Assembly (NCBI GenBank): GCA_037445225.1
Contig: JBBIKW010000007.1
Span: 114,530 to 178,529, forward strand
DNA from: M3007 sp037445225
Lineage (GTDB): Bacteria; Bacteroidota; Bacteroidia; Chitinophagales; Saprospiraceae
Reading direction: 5' to 3'
Length of the DNA stretch: 64,000 nucleotides
In this document: positions 33,113-40,473 of the stretch, piece after piece
How the letters are laid out: each line of letters begins with the position of its first letter
How positions within the stretch are numbered: position 1 is the stretch's first letter
Position numbers and translations under genes: made by a program
The notes under the pieces: generated by a model
Told to the model about the DNA's origin: nothing
What the model saw: only the letters and a program-made list of their open reading frames with translations
Database searches by the model: none

Positions 33113-34009
33113 CTACTGGCGCGGAGGTGCCGACTGAGGTTTTCGCCGGCGTAAATCCACCCGTTGGTGGGAGGCGAAGGGCTCTGTTTCGGCTAAGGTC
33201 TTGCGGATGCGTTCTTCCCAGCGGGCGAGCACGGTCTCCGGCTCGAGGCTGGCTATCAGTTCCGCGTCGAAAACGGCCTGATCGGCGCGCAGCTGGCGCA
33301 GCTGCTCCTCAGCATAGGGGCGATACTGTGCTACCAACCGTTCCAAGTCGGGGCCAATAGCCACCAATTCCGACTTGAGCTGGCGAGCGTGGGCCTCTGC
33401 CATGTCAAAATGCAGCTGGGCGCGGCGCAGGACGATCGGTTCTCGGCTGCGCTGGCTCGGCCGACCGGCGCTGTCGGGAAAGAAGAGCGTCTCCGTCCGG
33501 ATGATGGCTTCGCGAAAGAAGTCGCCGCCCAAGCGACACGTGAGGAGGGTGTGTATGGGCGGCAGTGCCGTGTCGGCAGCGAGCGCGGTGCTGCGAAGGT
33601 CGCCTAAGCCCAGCCGGCGCTCCGGATGCCAATACATGCGGCTTTCCATGCCCTCCAACGAAGCTACTACGTAGACCTCGCCGCGGATGACGTGGCAATT
33701 AGACTTGACCTCGTTGCGCCGGTGTTGGGTGATGACCAGCAGATTTCCGCCAATGCGACCGGCGTTTCGGCAGGCATACTCCAACACGTCGGGATAGCGA
33801 CAGTCGAGCGTGACGCCTCGATCGCCTACCTTTACCGTGCCTATCTGTCGAGCCTTCCGCAGGTCTATATCGGCTTTGTTCTCAGCGATGCCGACGTAGT
33901 GTACCGAGTCGCGCACGGCTTGTTTATCTACGACGCGCACGCGCACCGGCGGCTCACAGCCGAAACCGGCGGCAGCGGCTCCTACGACCACCCAGAAATA
34001 TCTCCACAT
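33113..34009 (-). CDS. Lipoprotein of unknown function
   Basis: This 298-residue protein has a lipoprotein signal (MWRYFWVVVGAAAAGFGC, Cys at 18). The first mature domain (about residues 20-120) includes VTLDCRYPDVLEYACRNAGR and GGNLLVITQHRRNEVKSNCH. This pattern with paired Cys resembles small metal- or stress-related periplasmic lipoproteins of Bacteroidota. The C-terminal half is a charged helical region (about residues 200-298) probably forming a coiled coil. A perfect TACCTTTG promoter box precedes it. It ends close to the next minus-strand gene. No defined family. Confidence 0.75.
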   Translation of the reverse strand: MWRYFWVVVGAAAAGFGCEPPVRVRVVDKQAVRDSVHYVGIAENKADIDLRKARQIGTVKVGDRGVTLDCRYPDVLEYACRNAGRIGGNLLVITQHRRNEVKSNCHVIRGEVYVVASLEGMESRMYWHPERRLGLGDLRSTALAADTALPPIHTLLTCRLGGDFFREAIIRTETLFFPDSAGRPSQRSREPIVLRRAQLHFDMAEAHARQLKSELVAIGPDLERLVAQYRPYAEEQLRQLRADQAVFDAELIASLEPETVLARWEERIRKTLAETEPFASHQRVDLRRRKPQSAPPRQ

Positions 34010-34032
34010 GCGGATAGCGCAATTTGCTGCGG

Positions 34033-34040
34033 CAAAGGTA
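34033..34040 (-). promoter_or_regulatory. -7 element (TACCTTTG) for the lipoprotein gene
   Basis: TACCTTTG on the minus strand is followed by CCGC, 23 bases before ATG 34009. It also lies just past the end of fdhD, so the two minus-strand genes are separate units. Confidence 0.6.
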
Positions 34041-34045
34041 GTGGT

Positions 34046-34909
34046 TCAGAGGATGCGTTCAGGATGGGTGTAGATGTTGAACCGCTCTGGGCGCAAGAAC
34101 CCAATCAGGGTCATGCCGCTGCTTTGCGCCATCTCGACTGCCAAATAGGAAGGTGCCCCCACAGCGGCTAAACACGGAACGCCGGCCATAGCGGCTTTTT
34201 GTACCAGCTCGAAGCTGGCGCGTCCGCTGACCAGCATCAGATAGTCGTGTAGGGGCAGGCGGTCGCCTCGGCGCAGCGCAGCCCCGATCACCTTGTCGGC
34301 GGCGTTGTGGCGTCCTACGTCTTCGCGCACCAAGAGCAATGTGCCTTGCGCATCGAAAAAGGCGGCAGCGTGCAGCCCGCCCGTAACCTGAAAGGTAGCC
34401 TGAGCTTGCTGTAAGCGCGCAGGCAGCTCGAATATGGCGCTTCGCTTCCACTGCGGGTAAGCGCGTATCGGATAGTAGCAGGAGACCGTCTGGACGGCAT
34501 CGATCGAGGCCTTTCCACACACGCCGCAGCTGGACGAAGTGAATAGGTGGCACGTCAACCGTTCCACCTCTACCGCTAGCGATGGCACCAGATCGACCAG
34601 CAGGGTGTTTTCGGCCAGCCACCGCATCGCTTGCACCTGGTCGGGGCGCTGCGCGATGCCTTCGGTAAACAAGAAGCCCAACGCCAAGGCTTCGTCGTCG
34701 CCCGGCGTGCGCATCGTCACTGCTATAGGGAGCTGCTTGCGCTCTGCCGCCTTCCCGTAGGCGATGCGAATTTCGAGCGGCTCTTCCAACACCAGCGCAT
34801 CGGTGCGCTCCTCGATGTGTTGTGCGGTGACAGTGCGGGTCTGAGTATGGGCAATGCCGTAAGTAAGCAGCGAAGGCATACGCGAAAGGTTGAGCGAAAA
34901 TACTTCCAT
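34046..34909 (-). CDS. fdhD: Formate dehydrogenase accessory sulfurtransferase FdhD
   Basis: This 287-residue protein moves sulfur from a cysteine desulfurase to the molybdenum cofactor of formate dehydrogenase. The catalytic pair is in SSSCGVCGKAS (CxxC). Other family features are VLEEPLEIRI, MRTPGDDEALALGFLFTEG, LVREDVGRHNAADKVIG and the C-terminal LVSGRASFELVQKAAMAGVP. ATG 34909 is the likely start. It is divergent from the GT4 gene. No formate dehydrogenase subunit is in the window. moeA and mobA are 27 kb away, so the cofactor genes are scattered here. Confidence 0.95.
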   Translation of the reverse strand: MEVFSLNLSRMPSLLTYGIAHTQTRTVTAQHIEERTDALVLEEPLEIRIAYGKAAERKQLPIAVTMRTPGDDEALALGFLFTEGIAQRPDQVQAMRWLAENTLLVDLVPSLAVEVERLTCHLFTSSSCGVCGKASIDAVQTVSCYYPIRAYPQWKRSAIFELPARLQQAQATFQVTGGLHAAAFFDAQGTLLLVREDVGRHNAADKVIGAALRRGDRLPLHDYLMLVSGRASFELVQKAAMAGVPCLAAVGAPSYLAVEMAQSSGMTLIGFLRPERFNIYTHPERIL

Positions 34910-34958
34910 CAAAGATGCGACTTTTGCTGGGCTTTTTGCACCAGCACCAATCGGCCCC

Positions 34959-36239
34959 GTGCGTATTCTCGTCTTAGCTCCTTGGTACTACCCCTTTGTT
35001 CATCCGCGCGCCTATCGCTGGACGCATATAACGCGTTTTTGGGCAACCCAAGGGCACGAGGTGCACGTGGTGTGTGCGCGGCAGCGCGGCTTTGCGCACA
35101 CTTCTCCGTGCGAAGGCGTGCGGGTGCATCGGACTGGCTTTGACTCGCTGAAAGAGGTGTTCTTTTTCCTCGCGCACTCCTCTAAGGGGCGCGGGCGCCT
35201 CGGCGCAGGGAAGGCACCTCCCGGCAAAGGTCTGCGCCTGCTTTCCAGTCTCTATCGAAACCTCTGGAAACGGCTGTGTTTCCCCGACGATGCCTGGCAA
35301 TGGTATGCGCCGGCTTTCCAAAAGGCGGTAGCGCTCCACAAGGCTCACTCCTTCGATGTGCTGATTTCGGTATCGCTGCCGTTCACGACCCATTTGGTAG
35401 GGTGCTCTTTCAAACGCAGATATCCGCAAGTGCGCTGGCTGGTAGACGTCGGCGACCCATACAGCCTGCGGCCAGGGCCCTTGCAAAATCCCATATACTT
35501 TCCTGTAGGACGCTGGCTGGAGCGTCGAGTGCTGTCCAAGGCCGACAAGGTAGTGGTCACCAACCCAGCCTTGGCGGAACACTACTGTCGGCAGATGAAC
35601 CTTCCTCCAAAGCACATTGCCGTAGTTCCGCCCCTGTGGAACGAATTTCCAGCAGAGGGTATGGCCAAGCCAAGTACTACCCAGCCGGGCTGGCACGTCG
35701 GCTACTTCGGCACCTTTTACGCTCCCATTCGCACACCCAAAGGAGTTGTCCACCTCATCCGCCAGACCTTTCAATGCCGACCAGACCTCCGCGACAAATT
35801 GTTTTTCCATTTCTACGGCGAAATATTTCCGGAGTTCTGGCACGAACTCTATCGGCTGCCCAACACCTATCTTCATGGCCTGTGCGCCCCGGAGGCCGTT
35901 CAAAAACATATGCGCCACATGCGCCTATTGCTCAGCGTCGGCAACACCACTTCTTGGCAACTGCCCTCCAAGGCAGTGAGCTATCTGGCTTCAGGGCGTC
36001 CAGTGGTGCATCTGTCGCACATTAAGTGCGACGCTTTGGTGCGGTTTTGGGGCGAACACCCGCATCTGTTGGTTTTAGAGTTGGAAGACGGGCGCATTGG
36101 AGAGGCGGACTTTGGGCGATGGCTGTCGTTTTTGGAAAATCCGCCACCCGAGCCCTCTGAGAGAGAGCGCCGACAGCGGATAGCTCCTTACCGCACGGAG
36201 TGCATTGGCGAGGCATACCTGCAATTGCTGCAAGGCTGA
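34959..36239 (+). CDS. GT4-type glycosyltransferase
   Basis: This 426-residue protein begins VRILVLAPWYYPFVHPRAYR, a GT-B N-terminal strand with the WYYPF motif of GT4 enzymes. WLVDVGDPYSLRPGPLQNP and KADKVVVTNPALAEHYCRQM follow. The C-terminal nucleotide-sugar domain contains HVGYFGTFYAPIRTPKGV and LPSKAVSYLASGRPVVHLS. GTG 34959 is chosen because the sequence from TTG 34890 lacks family character and overlaps fdhD's 5' end. A weak promoter-like GACTTTTG lies at 34917-34924. Donor and acceptor are unknown. Confidence 0.82.
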   Translation: MRILVLAPWYYPFVHPRAYRWTHITRFWATQGHEVHVVCARQRGFAHTSPCEGVRVHRTGFDSLKEVFFFLAHSSKGRGRLGAGKAPPGKGLRLLSSLYRNLWKRLCFPDDAWQWYAPAFQKAVALHKAHSFDVLISVSLPFTTHLVGCSFKRRYPQVRWLVDVGDPYSLRPGPLQNPIYFPVGRWLERRVLSKADKVVVTNPALAEHYCRQMNLPPKHIAVVPPLWNEFPAEGMAKPSTTQPGWHVGYFGTFYAPIRTPKGVVHLIRQTFQCRPDLRDKLFFHFYGEIFPEFWHELYRLPNTYLHGLCAPEAVQKHMRHMRLLLSVGNTTSWQLPSKAVSYLASGRPVVHLSHIKCDALVRFWGEHPHLLVLELEDGRIGEADFGRWLSFLENPPPEPSERERRQRIAPYRTECIGEAYLQLLQG

Positions 36240-36326
36240 GTTTGCCGCCGCTTCGAGGACAAGGCGCATCTTGAAGCAGAAACGGGTTTTTGAACGGCTT
36301 ACATCTGCTGTCGATGGGGCTCGGCG

Positions 36327-36334
36327 TACTTTTG
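36327..36334 (+). promoter_or_regulatory. -7 element of aroA (TACTTTTG), leaderless configuration
   Basis: TACTTTTG is followed by CCGC and then the aroA ATG at 36339. The gap of four bases is the same as for rnd, the 22565 gene and the DUF4271 gene. Confidence 0.6.
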
Positions 36335-36338
36335 CCGC

Positions 36339-37628
36339 ATGCACATCGTTCGCCTGTGGCATCCTACGCGCTGGCTGGGCAGCGCCGAGCAACCGCTGTG
36401 CGTGTCGCTTCCGCGCTCCAAAAGCATCAGCAATCGGGCGCTGATCGTGGGAGCGCTTCGCGGCGGCGATCCGACGGCCGGCTTAGAAGGGTTGTCTGCT
36501 GCTGCCGACACCCAATACCTACAGCGCGCGCTCCAGAGCCGCTCCGACACCTACTTTGCCGGAGAGGGAGGCACCACCTTTCGCTTCTTAGCAGCCTATT
36601 TAGCCACCTTGCCGGAGTGCCGAGTGCTCACAGGAGCCGAACGCTTGCTTCAACGCCCAATCGCTCCTCTCGTAAACGCCCTGCGCCAGTTGGGTGCCGC
36701 AGTAGGTTATTTGGGCCCCCAGGAGACTGCGCCGCTGCGCATCTGTGGGCCGTTGCGCCCTTCTACAGCAGAGGGGCAGCCGCTCGTCCTGCACTTAGAC
36801 GCTCAGCAGAGCAGCCAGTTTGCCTCGGCAGTGCTCCTCATCGCTCCCTACCTTCCCTGCACACTTCACCTACACCTAACTGGAGCCGTCGCCTCTTACC
36901 CTTACCTCCTCACGACTATAGAGCTAATGCGCTATTTTGGAGCCCACATCGTGCAACATAGCCCAACCCACATGGAGGTGCGGCCCAGCGCTTACCGGTA
37001 CCGACCCCTTACCGTAGAAGCCGACTGGAGCTCGGCTTCTTACTGGTATGCTATGACTGCCCTATCGAAGTCGGCTCATGTGTTCTTGGAGCATCTGCGC
37101 GAGAACAGCTGGCAGGGCGACCGGATCTTGGCCTCCGTGGCAGAGCGCTTGGGCATTCAAACCACATTTGAGCGCACAGGCGCTCGGCTGACCCTGGCCA
37201 AAGAAAAGCCGTCTGTGGCAACTCCTTTTACGCAGGACTTCCTCCAATGCCCCGACTTGGCGCCCACTTTTGTCGTGCTGCTCGGCGCCTTAGGTGTGCC
37301 GGCACAGCTGAGCGGACTTCGCACGTTGAAGGTGAAAGAGTCCGATCGGTGCAGAGCCCTTCAAGAGGAGTTGCAAAAGGTGGGCGTGCGCTTTCAACCC
37401 TTACCCGGCTCCGACGGCGACACCTACAATTTGACGGGGCGTGCAATGTGGGATGCGCCGCCGCTCTTCAACACCCACGGCGACCATCGCATCGCCATGG
37501 CCCTATCGATACTGGCCCTGTTGGGCCCTATTGAAATAGCGCACCCACAAGTGGTAACTAAATCTTATCCCCAGTTTTGGGAACACCTGAAACTGGCCGG
37601 ATTTACTGTGGAAGAAATTTCGGCATGA
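36339..37628 (+). CDS. aroA: 3-phosphoshikimate 1-carboxyvinyltransferase (EPSP synthase)
   Basis: This 429-residue enzyme joins PEP to shikimate-3-phosphate in aromatic amino acid synthesis. Substrate-binding motifs are LPRSKSISNRALIVGAL (Lys-Ser near residue 28), the GEGGTTFRFLAAYL loop in the Bacteroidota form, LDAQQSSQFASAVLL, and TLKVKESDRCRAL. THGDHRIAMALSIL lies near the end. The likely catalytic Asp is in CPDLAPTFVV. The start is fixed by the promoter box four bases upstream. The stop overlaps the GHMP kinase start as ATGA, so the two proteins are translationally coupled. Confidence 0.95.
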   Translation: MHIVRLWHPTRWLGSAEQPLCVSLPRSKSISNRALIVGALRGGDPTAGLEGLSAAADTQYLQRALQSRSDTYFAGEGGTTFRFLAAYLATLPECRVLTGAERLLQRPIAPLVNALRQLGAAVGYLGPQETAPLRICGPLRPSTAEGQPLVLHLDAQQSSQFASAVLLIAPYLPCTLHLHLTGAVASYPYLLTTIELMRYFGAHIVQHSPTHMEVRPSAYRYRPLTVEADWSSASYWYAMTALSKSAHVFLEHLRENSWQGDRILASVAERLGIQTTFERTGARLTLAKEKPSVATPFTQDFLQCPDLAPTFVVLLGALGVPAQLSGLRTLKVKESDRCRALQEELQKVGVRFQPLPGSDGDTYNLTGRAMWDAPPLFNTHGDHRIAMALSILALLGPIEIAHPQVVTKSYPQFWEHLKLAGFTVEEISA

Positions 37629-38572
37629 ACATCGCTATTCGCGCACACGGAAAGTTACTGCTTACGGCAGAGTATGCCGTACTGGAAGGAGCCGAAGCGT
37701 TGGCTCTGCCGGTGCGTTACGGACAGACGCTGCGCGCAGAGAGCAACGCCCCTCCCTCAGAACTGCGCTGGTACAGTGTCGACGAACGGCAAGAGCTCTG
37801 GTTTGAAGCCGTCTTCGATTTAGACGCGTTCGAGATACGGCGCGCTTCGGAGGCGCAGGTAGCAGAGCGCTTGCGCGCCGTATTGCTCGCCTGTCGCCGG
37901 CAACGCCCATCCTTCCTGCAGAGCGGCTCGGGTTGGACGGTGTACATCGAAGCCGACTACCCCTTGGAGTGGGGGTTAGGTAGCAGCAGCACCTTGGTAG
38001 CGGCGCTGGCCCGCTGGGCGGAGGCTGACCCCTACGAAGTGCTTTTCGAAACGTTCGGCGGCTCCGGCTACGACGTAGCCTGTGCATTCGCCGAAGGCCC
38101 CATCCTATATCGGTTGGATAAGCAACGCCGTCCACAAGTAACTCCTGTGGCCTTTCACCCGCCTTTTTCCGAGCAGCTCTGCTTTGTCTTTTGGGGCACG
38201 AAACAGGACAGCCGTATCGAAGTGGAGCGCTTTCGCCGGCATGCCGCTACCGCAGCAGCAGACTGGATAGAAGCCGTATCGCAACAGACACGGGCCTGCC
38301 TAAGTGCGCAGACGCTACCCGAATTCATCGGCTGCCTGCGCCAGCACGAGCGCCTCATCAGCAGCGTTATCGGATTGACACCCGTACAAGAAAAATACTT
38401 TCCAGACTTCAACGGGGCGGTAAAAAGCTTAGGCGCTTGGGGCGGCGACTTCGTACTGGCGGCCTCCGATGCCCCCTTCAAAGAAACCGCTGAGTACTTC
38501 TGTCAGAAAGGGTTTCCCACCTGCATCTCGTACGACAACATGGTTCTCGGAGCGAGCATTGAAAAAAAATGA
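37625..38572 (+). CDS. GHMP kinase, GYDIA-type
   Basis: This 315-residue small-molecule kinase belongs to the galactokinase/homoserine kinase/mevalonate kinase fold. The N-terminal AHGKLLLTAEYAVLEGAEAL matches the mevalonate-kinase-like start. The ATP loop PLEWGLGSSSTLVAAL (about residues 115-130) is the GHMP motif, and FGGSGYDVACAFAEGP contains the GYD-V/I-A signature of a Bacteroidota subfamily of uncertain substrate. FNGAVKSLGAWGGDFVLA is the third motif. ATG 37625 overlaps the aroA stop, suggesting coupled expression, though no shared pathway is obvious. Confidence 0.88.
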   Translation: MNIAIRAHGKLLLTAEYAVLEGAEALALPVRYGQTLRAESNAPPSELRWYSVDERQELWFEAVFDLDAFEIRRASEAQVAERLRAVLLACRRQRPSFLQSGSGWTVYIEADYPLEWGLGSSSTLVAALARWAEADPYEVLFETFGGSGYDVACAFAEGPILYRLDKQRRPQVTPVAFHPPFSEQLCFVFWGTKQDSRIEVERFRRHAATAAADWIEAVSQQTRACLSAQTLPEFIGCLRQHERLISSVIGLTPVQEKYFPDFNGAVKSLGAWGGDFVLAASDAPFKETAEYFCQKGFPTCISYDNMVLGASIEKK

Positions 38573-38626
38573 GCCCGGCGGTATTGCACCTGCCAGGCCC
38601 GTATCGTCAAACCAAAAATCAATCCC

Positions 38627-39055
38627 TTACTGTTTCAAGCCTCCGCTGCTGGGCGGAACAGCTTCTTGCGTGCCGGTATCTTTCACCTCGCCCTTGATGG
38701 TAAGCATACGCGTTTCAACTGCCTCATTGGTCGTGATCGTCACCGTCTTAGTAAACGCGCCTGGGCGATTGGTGTCGTAGCGCACCTCGATGTAGCCCGT
38801 CTCTCCCGGCATGATAGGCTCTTTCGGATAGGTAGGTACCGTGCAACCGCAGGAACCCTTGGCCGACTTGATGATGAGCGGCTCGTTGCCGGTGTTGGTA
38901 AACTTGAACTTGCGCAGCGGATCGGATCCCTTGTTGATCACTCCGTAGTCGATGGTAGTGGTCTCGAAAGTCATGACCGGCCCATTCTGGGCCTGAGCCA
39001 CTGCCCAAGTAACACCTAAAAAGGCCAAAGCGAGAATAGTGACTAGCTTTTTCAT
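38627..39055 (-). CDS. DUF1573 domain protein, exported
   Basis: This 142-residue protein has a Sec signal (MKKLVTILALAFLGVTWAVA). Its single Ig-like DUF1573 domain shows ETTTIDYGVINKGSDPLRKF, SAKGSCGCTVPTYPKEPIMP and VTITTNEAVETRMLTIKG. The CGC motif in SCGCT is typical. Such proteins are abundant periplasmic or outer-membrane-associated proteins of Bacteroidota with unknown role. ATG 39055 follows the promoter TACCTTTG by 52 bases; the longer frame to 39202 crosses it. Pro/Ser/Gly-rich tail. It is separated from the HlyD gene by about 140 bp. Confidence 0.88.
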   Translation of the reverse strand: MKKLVTILALAFLGVTWAVAQAQNGPVMTFETTTIDYGVINKGSDPLRKFKFTNTGNEPLIIKSAKGSCGCTVPTYPKEPIMPGETGYIEVRYDTNRPGAFTKTVTITTNEAVETRMLTIKGEVKDTGTQEAVPPSSGGLKQ

Positions 39056-39107
39056 TGCCGAAAACGTGTTTGTGAAAGATAAGAGTTTTGTTGCCGTGAA
39101 AACAACA

Positions 39108-39115
39108 CAAAGGTA
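39108..39115 (-). promoter_or_regulatory. -7 element (TACCTTTG) for the DUF1573 gene
   Basis: TACCTTTG on the minus strand lies 52 bases before ATG 39055, inside the frame extension that was rejected as coding. Confidence 0.55.
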
Positions 39116-39198
39116 GATCTGCGGGAAAAGAATGCTCAACAGTTGCGCTGTTAATGATGTCCAAATAAAAGCAAAGAATTTCTTAGAGGCAAAAATCC

Positions 39199-40473
39199 TC
39201 AAAATGCGACCAAAATCTGCTCATACACGCGGCGCAGCAGCGATTTCTGCTCGGTAATGATTTCTGCCGTACCGACGAGGCGGTGTTCCAAAGGTATGGT
39301 CTTGCCGTAGCTCGTCCTCAGCCCTTGGGGCAAGGATACGGCGACGGTGTAAAATCCGTCCTGCGGAGCGATGGACTTGGAATGCACTACGCCATACAGG
39401 GTGCCAAACTCTGCGTAGGGATAGCCCTCTAAGCGGATGATGACCGATTGGCCGGGACGAACCTTACCGCTGTTGACAATAGGCAGTTGCAAGCGAGCGA
39501 TGGCGCTGTCGCCTTGCGTAGGAAGGAGGATGAGCAGCTGCTGACCCGCGCGCACGTATTGCCGGCGCACAAAGAGGTTGCCGTTGAGGGCGACGCGGCC
39601 CGATATGGGCGCGACGATGAGGTAAGTAACTTTCCAAGTGTCGAGGGCGGCCTGCAAGTCTGCCAGCGTTTGGCGCAAGCGCTCTACGGCCCACCCATTG
39701 TCCCTCAGTTCCGCTGAGGAGCGTCTCTGTCGCAGGAGGCGCAGCTCGCCCTCTCTTTGCTGGATACCTCTTTCTAAGGCGCTATACTGTGCCTCTAACT
39801 CGTTCAACTGCAGGCGTTCGCGCTCCAATTCCGAAAGTGGGAGGTTGCCCGATTGATACAGACTGTTTTGGCGCCGATAGCGCTCGCGCGCCGCAGCGAG
39901 CTGGTCGCGGAGGCGCTGTTGGGCGCGCTGCTCTGCACCTATGCTGCGCTCCAACTGGGCAATGCGCTGGTCGACGGCAACACCGCTTGCCTTGCCGTCT
40001 CCTTCGTTGAGCCGATACGCCTCCACAGCGCGCCTAAAGGCGTCGTATGCTGCCTGCATCTCTCCCAACTGCATGTCCTCGGGCAACTGTATGCGCTGAA
40101 GCGAGTCCGGTATGCAGCGCTGCCAATAGGGGAGCAAGGCGTCGAGTCGACGCACGTCGTTGTATTCCGCACTGCTCTGCAGGACGGCTAACACTTGGCC
40201 TTCCTGCACCAACTGGCTATCCCGAGCCAAAAATGCCGCGATATGGCCATCGTTCGGCACTCCCACATCTACCGGCGGATACGTGCGCGAAATCACCACT
40301 TGAGCCGGTACCGTGTCTGCATATTGCACAACCGCCGCCACTGCCACCAGCACGGCTACGCCCAAAAAAACGATGAGCGTGCCCCACTGTACCAACCACG
40401 GCGGCGGCGTGCCTAAGATTTCCTGAACTTCATCGGAGCGGAGCTCTACGTATTCGCGATTGGAAAGGCTCAT
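39199..40473 (-). CDS. HlyD-family membrane fusion protein of a peptidase-ABC exporter
   Basis: This 424-residue periplasmic adaptor links an inner-membrane ABC exporter to an outer-membrane channel. An N-terminal cytoplasmic stretch leads into one transmembrane helix at about residues 32-50 (LIVFLGVAVLVAVAAVV). A lipoyl half, a long coiled coil (about residues 120-285) and a second lipoyl/beta-barrel part follow, with VAPISGRVALNGNLFVRRQY and VRPGQSVIIRLEGYPYAEFG. ATG 40473 overlaps the ABC gene stop as ATGA. No TolC partner is in the window. It is the last gene of a three-gene operon. Confidence 0.9.
   Translation of the reverse strand: MSLSNREYVELRSDEVQEILGTPPPWLVQWGTLIVFLGVAVLVAVAAVVQYADTVPAQVVISRTYPPVDVGVPNDGHIAAFLARDSQLVQEGQVLAVLQSSAEYNDVRRLDALLPYWQRCIPDSLQRIQLPEDMQLGEMQAAYDAFRRAVEAYRLNEGDGKASGVAVDQRIAQLERSIGAEQRAQQRLRDQLAAARERYRRQNSLYQSGNLPLSELERERLQLNELEAQYSALERGIQQREGELRLLRQRRSSAELRDNGWAVERLRQTLADLQAALDTWKVTYLIVAPISGRVALNGNLFVRRQYVRAGQQLLILLPTQGDSAIARLQLPIVNSGKVRPGQSVIIRLEGYPYAEFGTLYGVVHSKSIAPQDGFYTVAVSLPQGLRTSYGKTIPLEHRLVGTAEIITEQKSLLRRVYEQILVAF

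Noticed and set aside
34974..35918. A 314-codon minus-strand open frame
   Set aside because: It is antisense to the GT4 gene and shows no family motifs. The plus-strand gene explains the region.
36290..36961. A 223-codon plus-strand frame overlapping aroA
   Set aside because: It is a shifted reading of aroA, Arg- and Pro-rich and without motifs.
38573..38626. A double-glycine precursor peptide for the C39 exporter
   Set aside because: The gaps around the exporter operon are too short or carry no frame with a GG/GA leader pattern.
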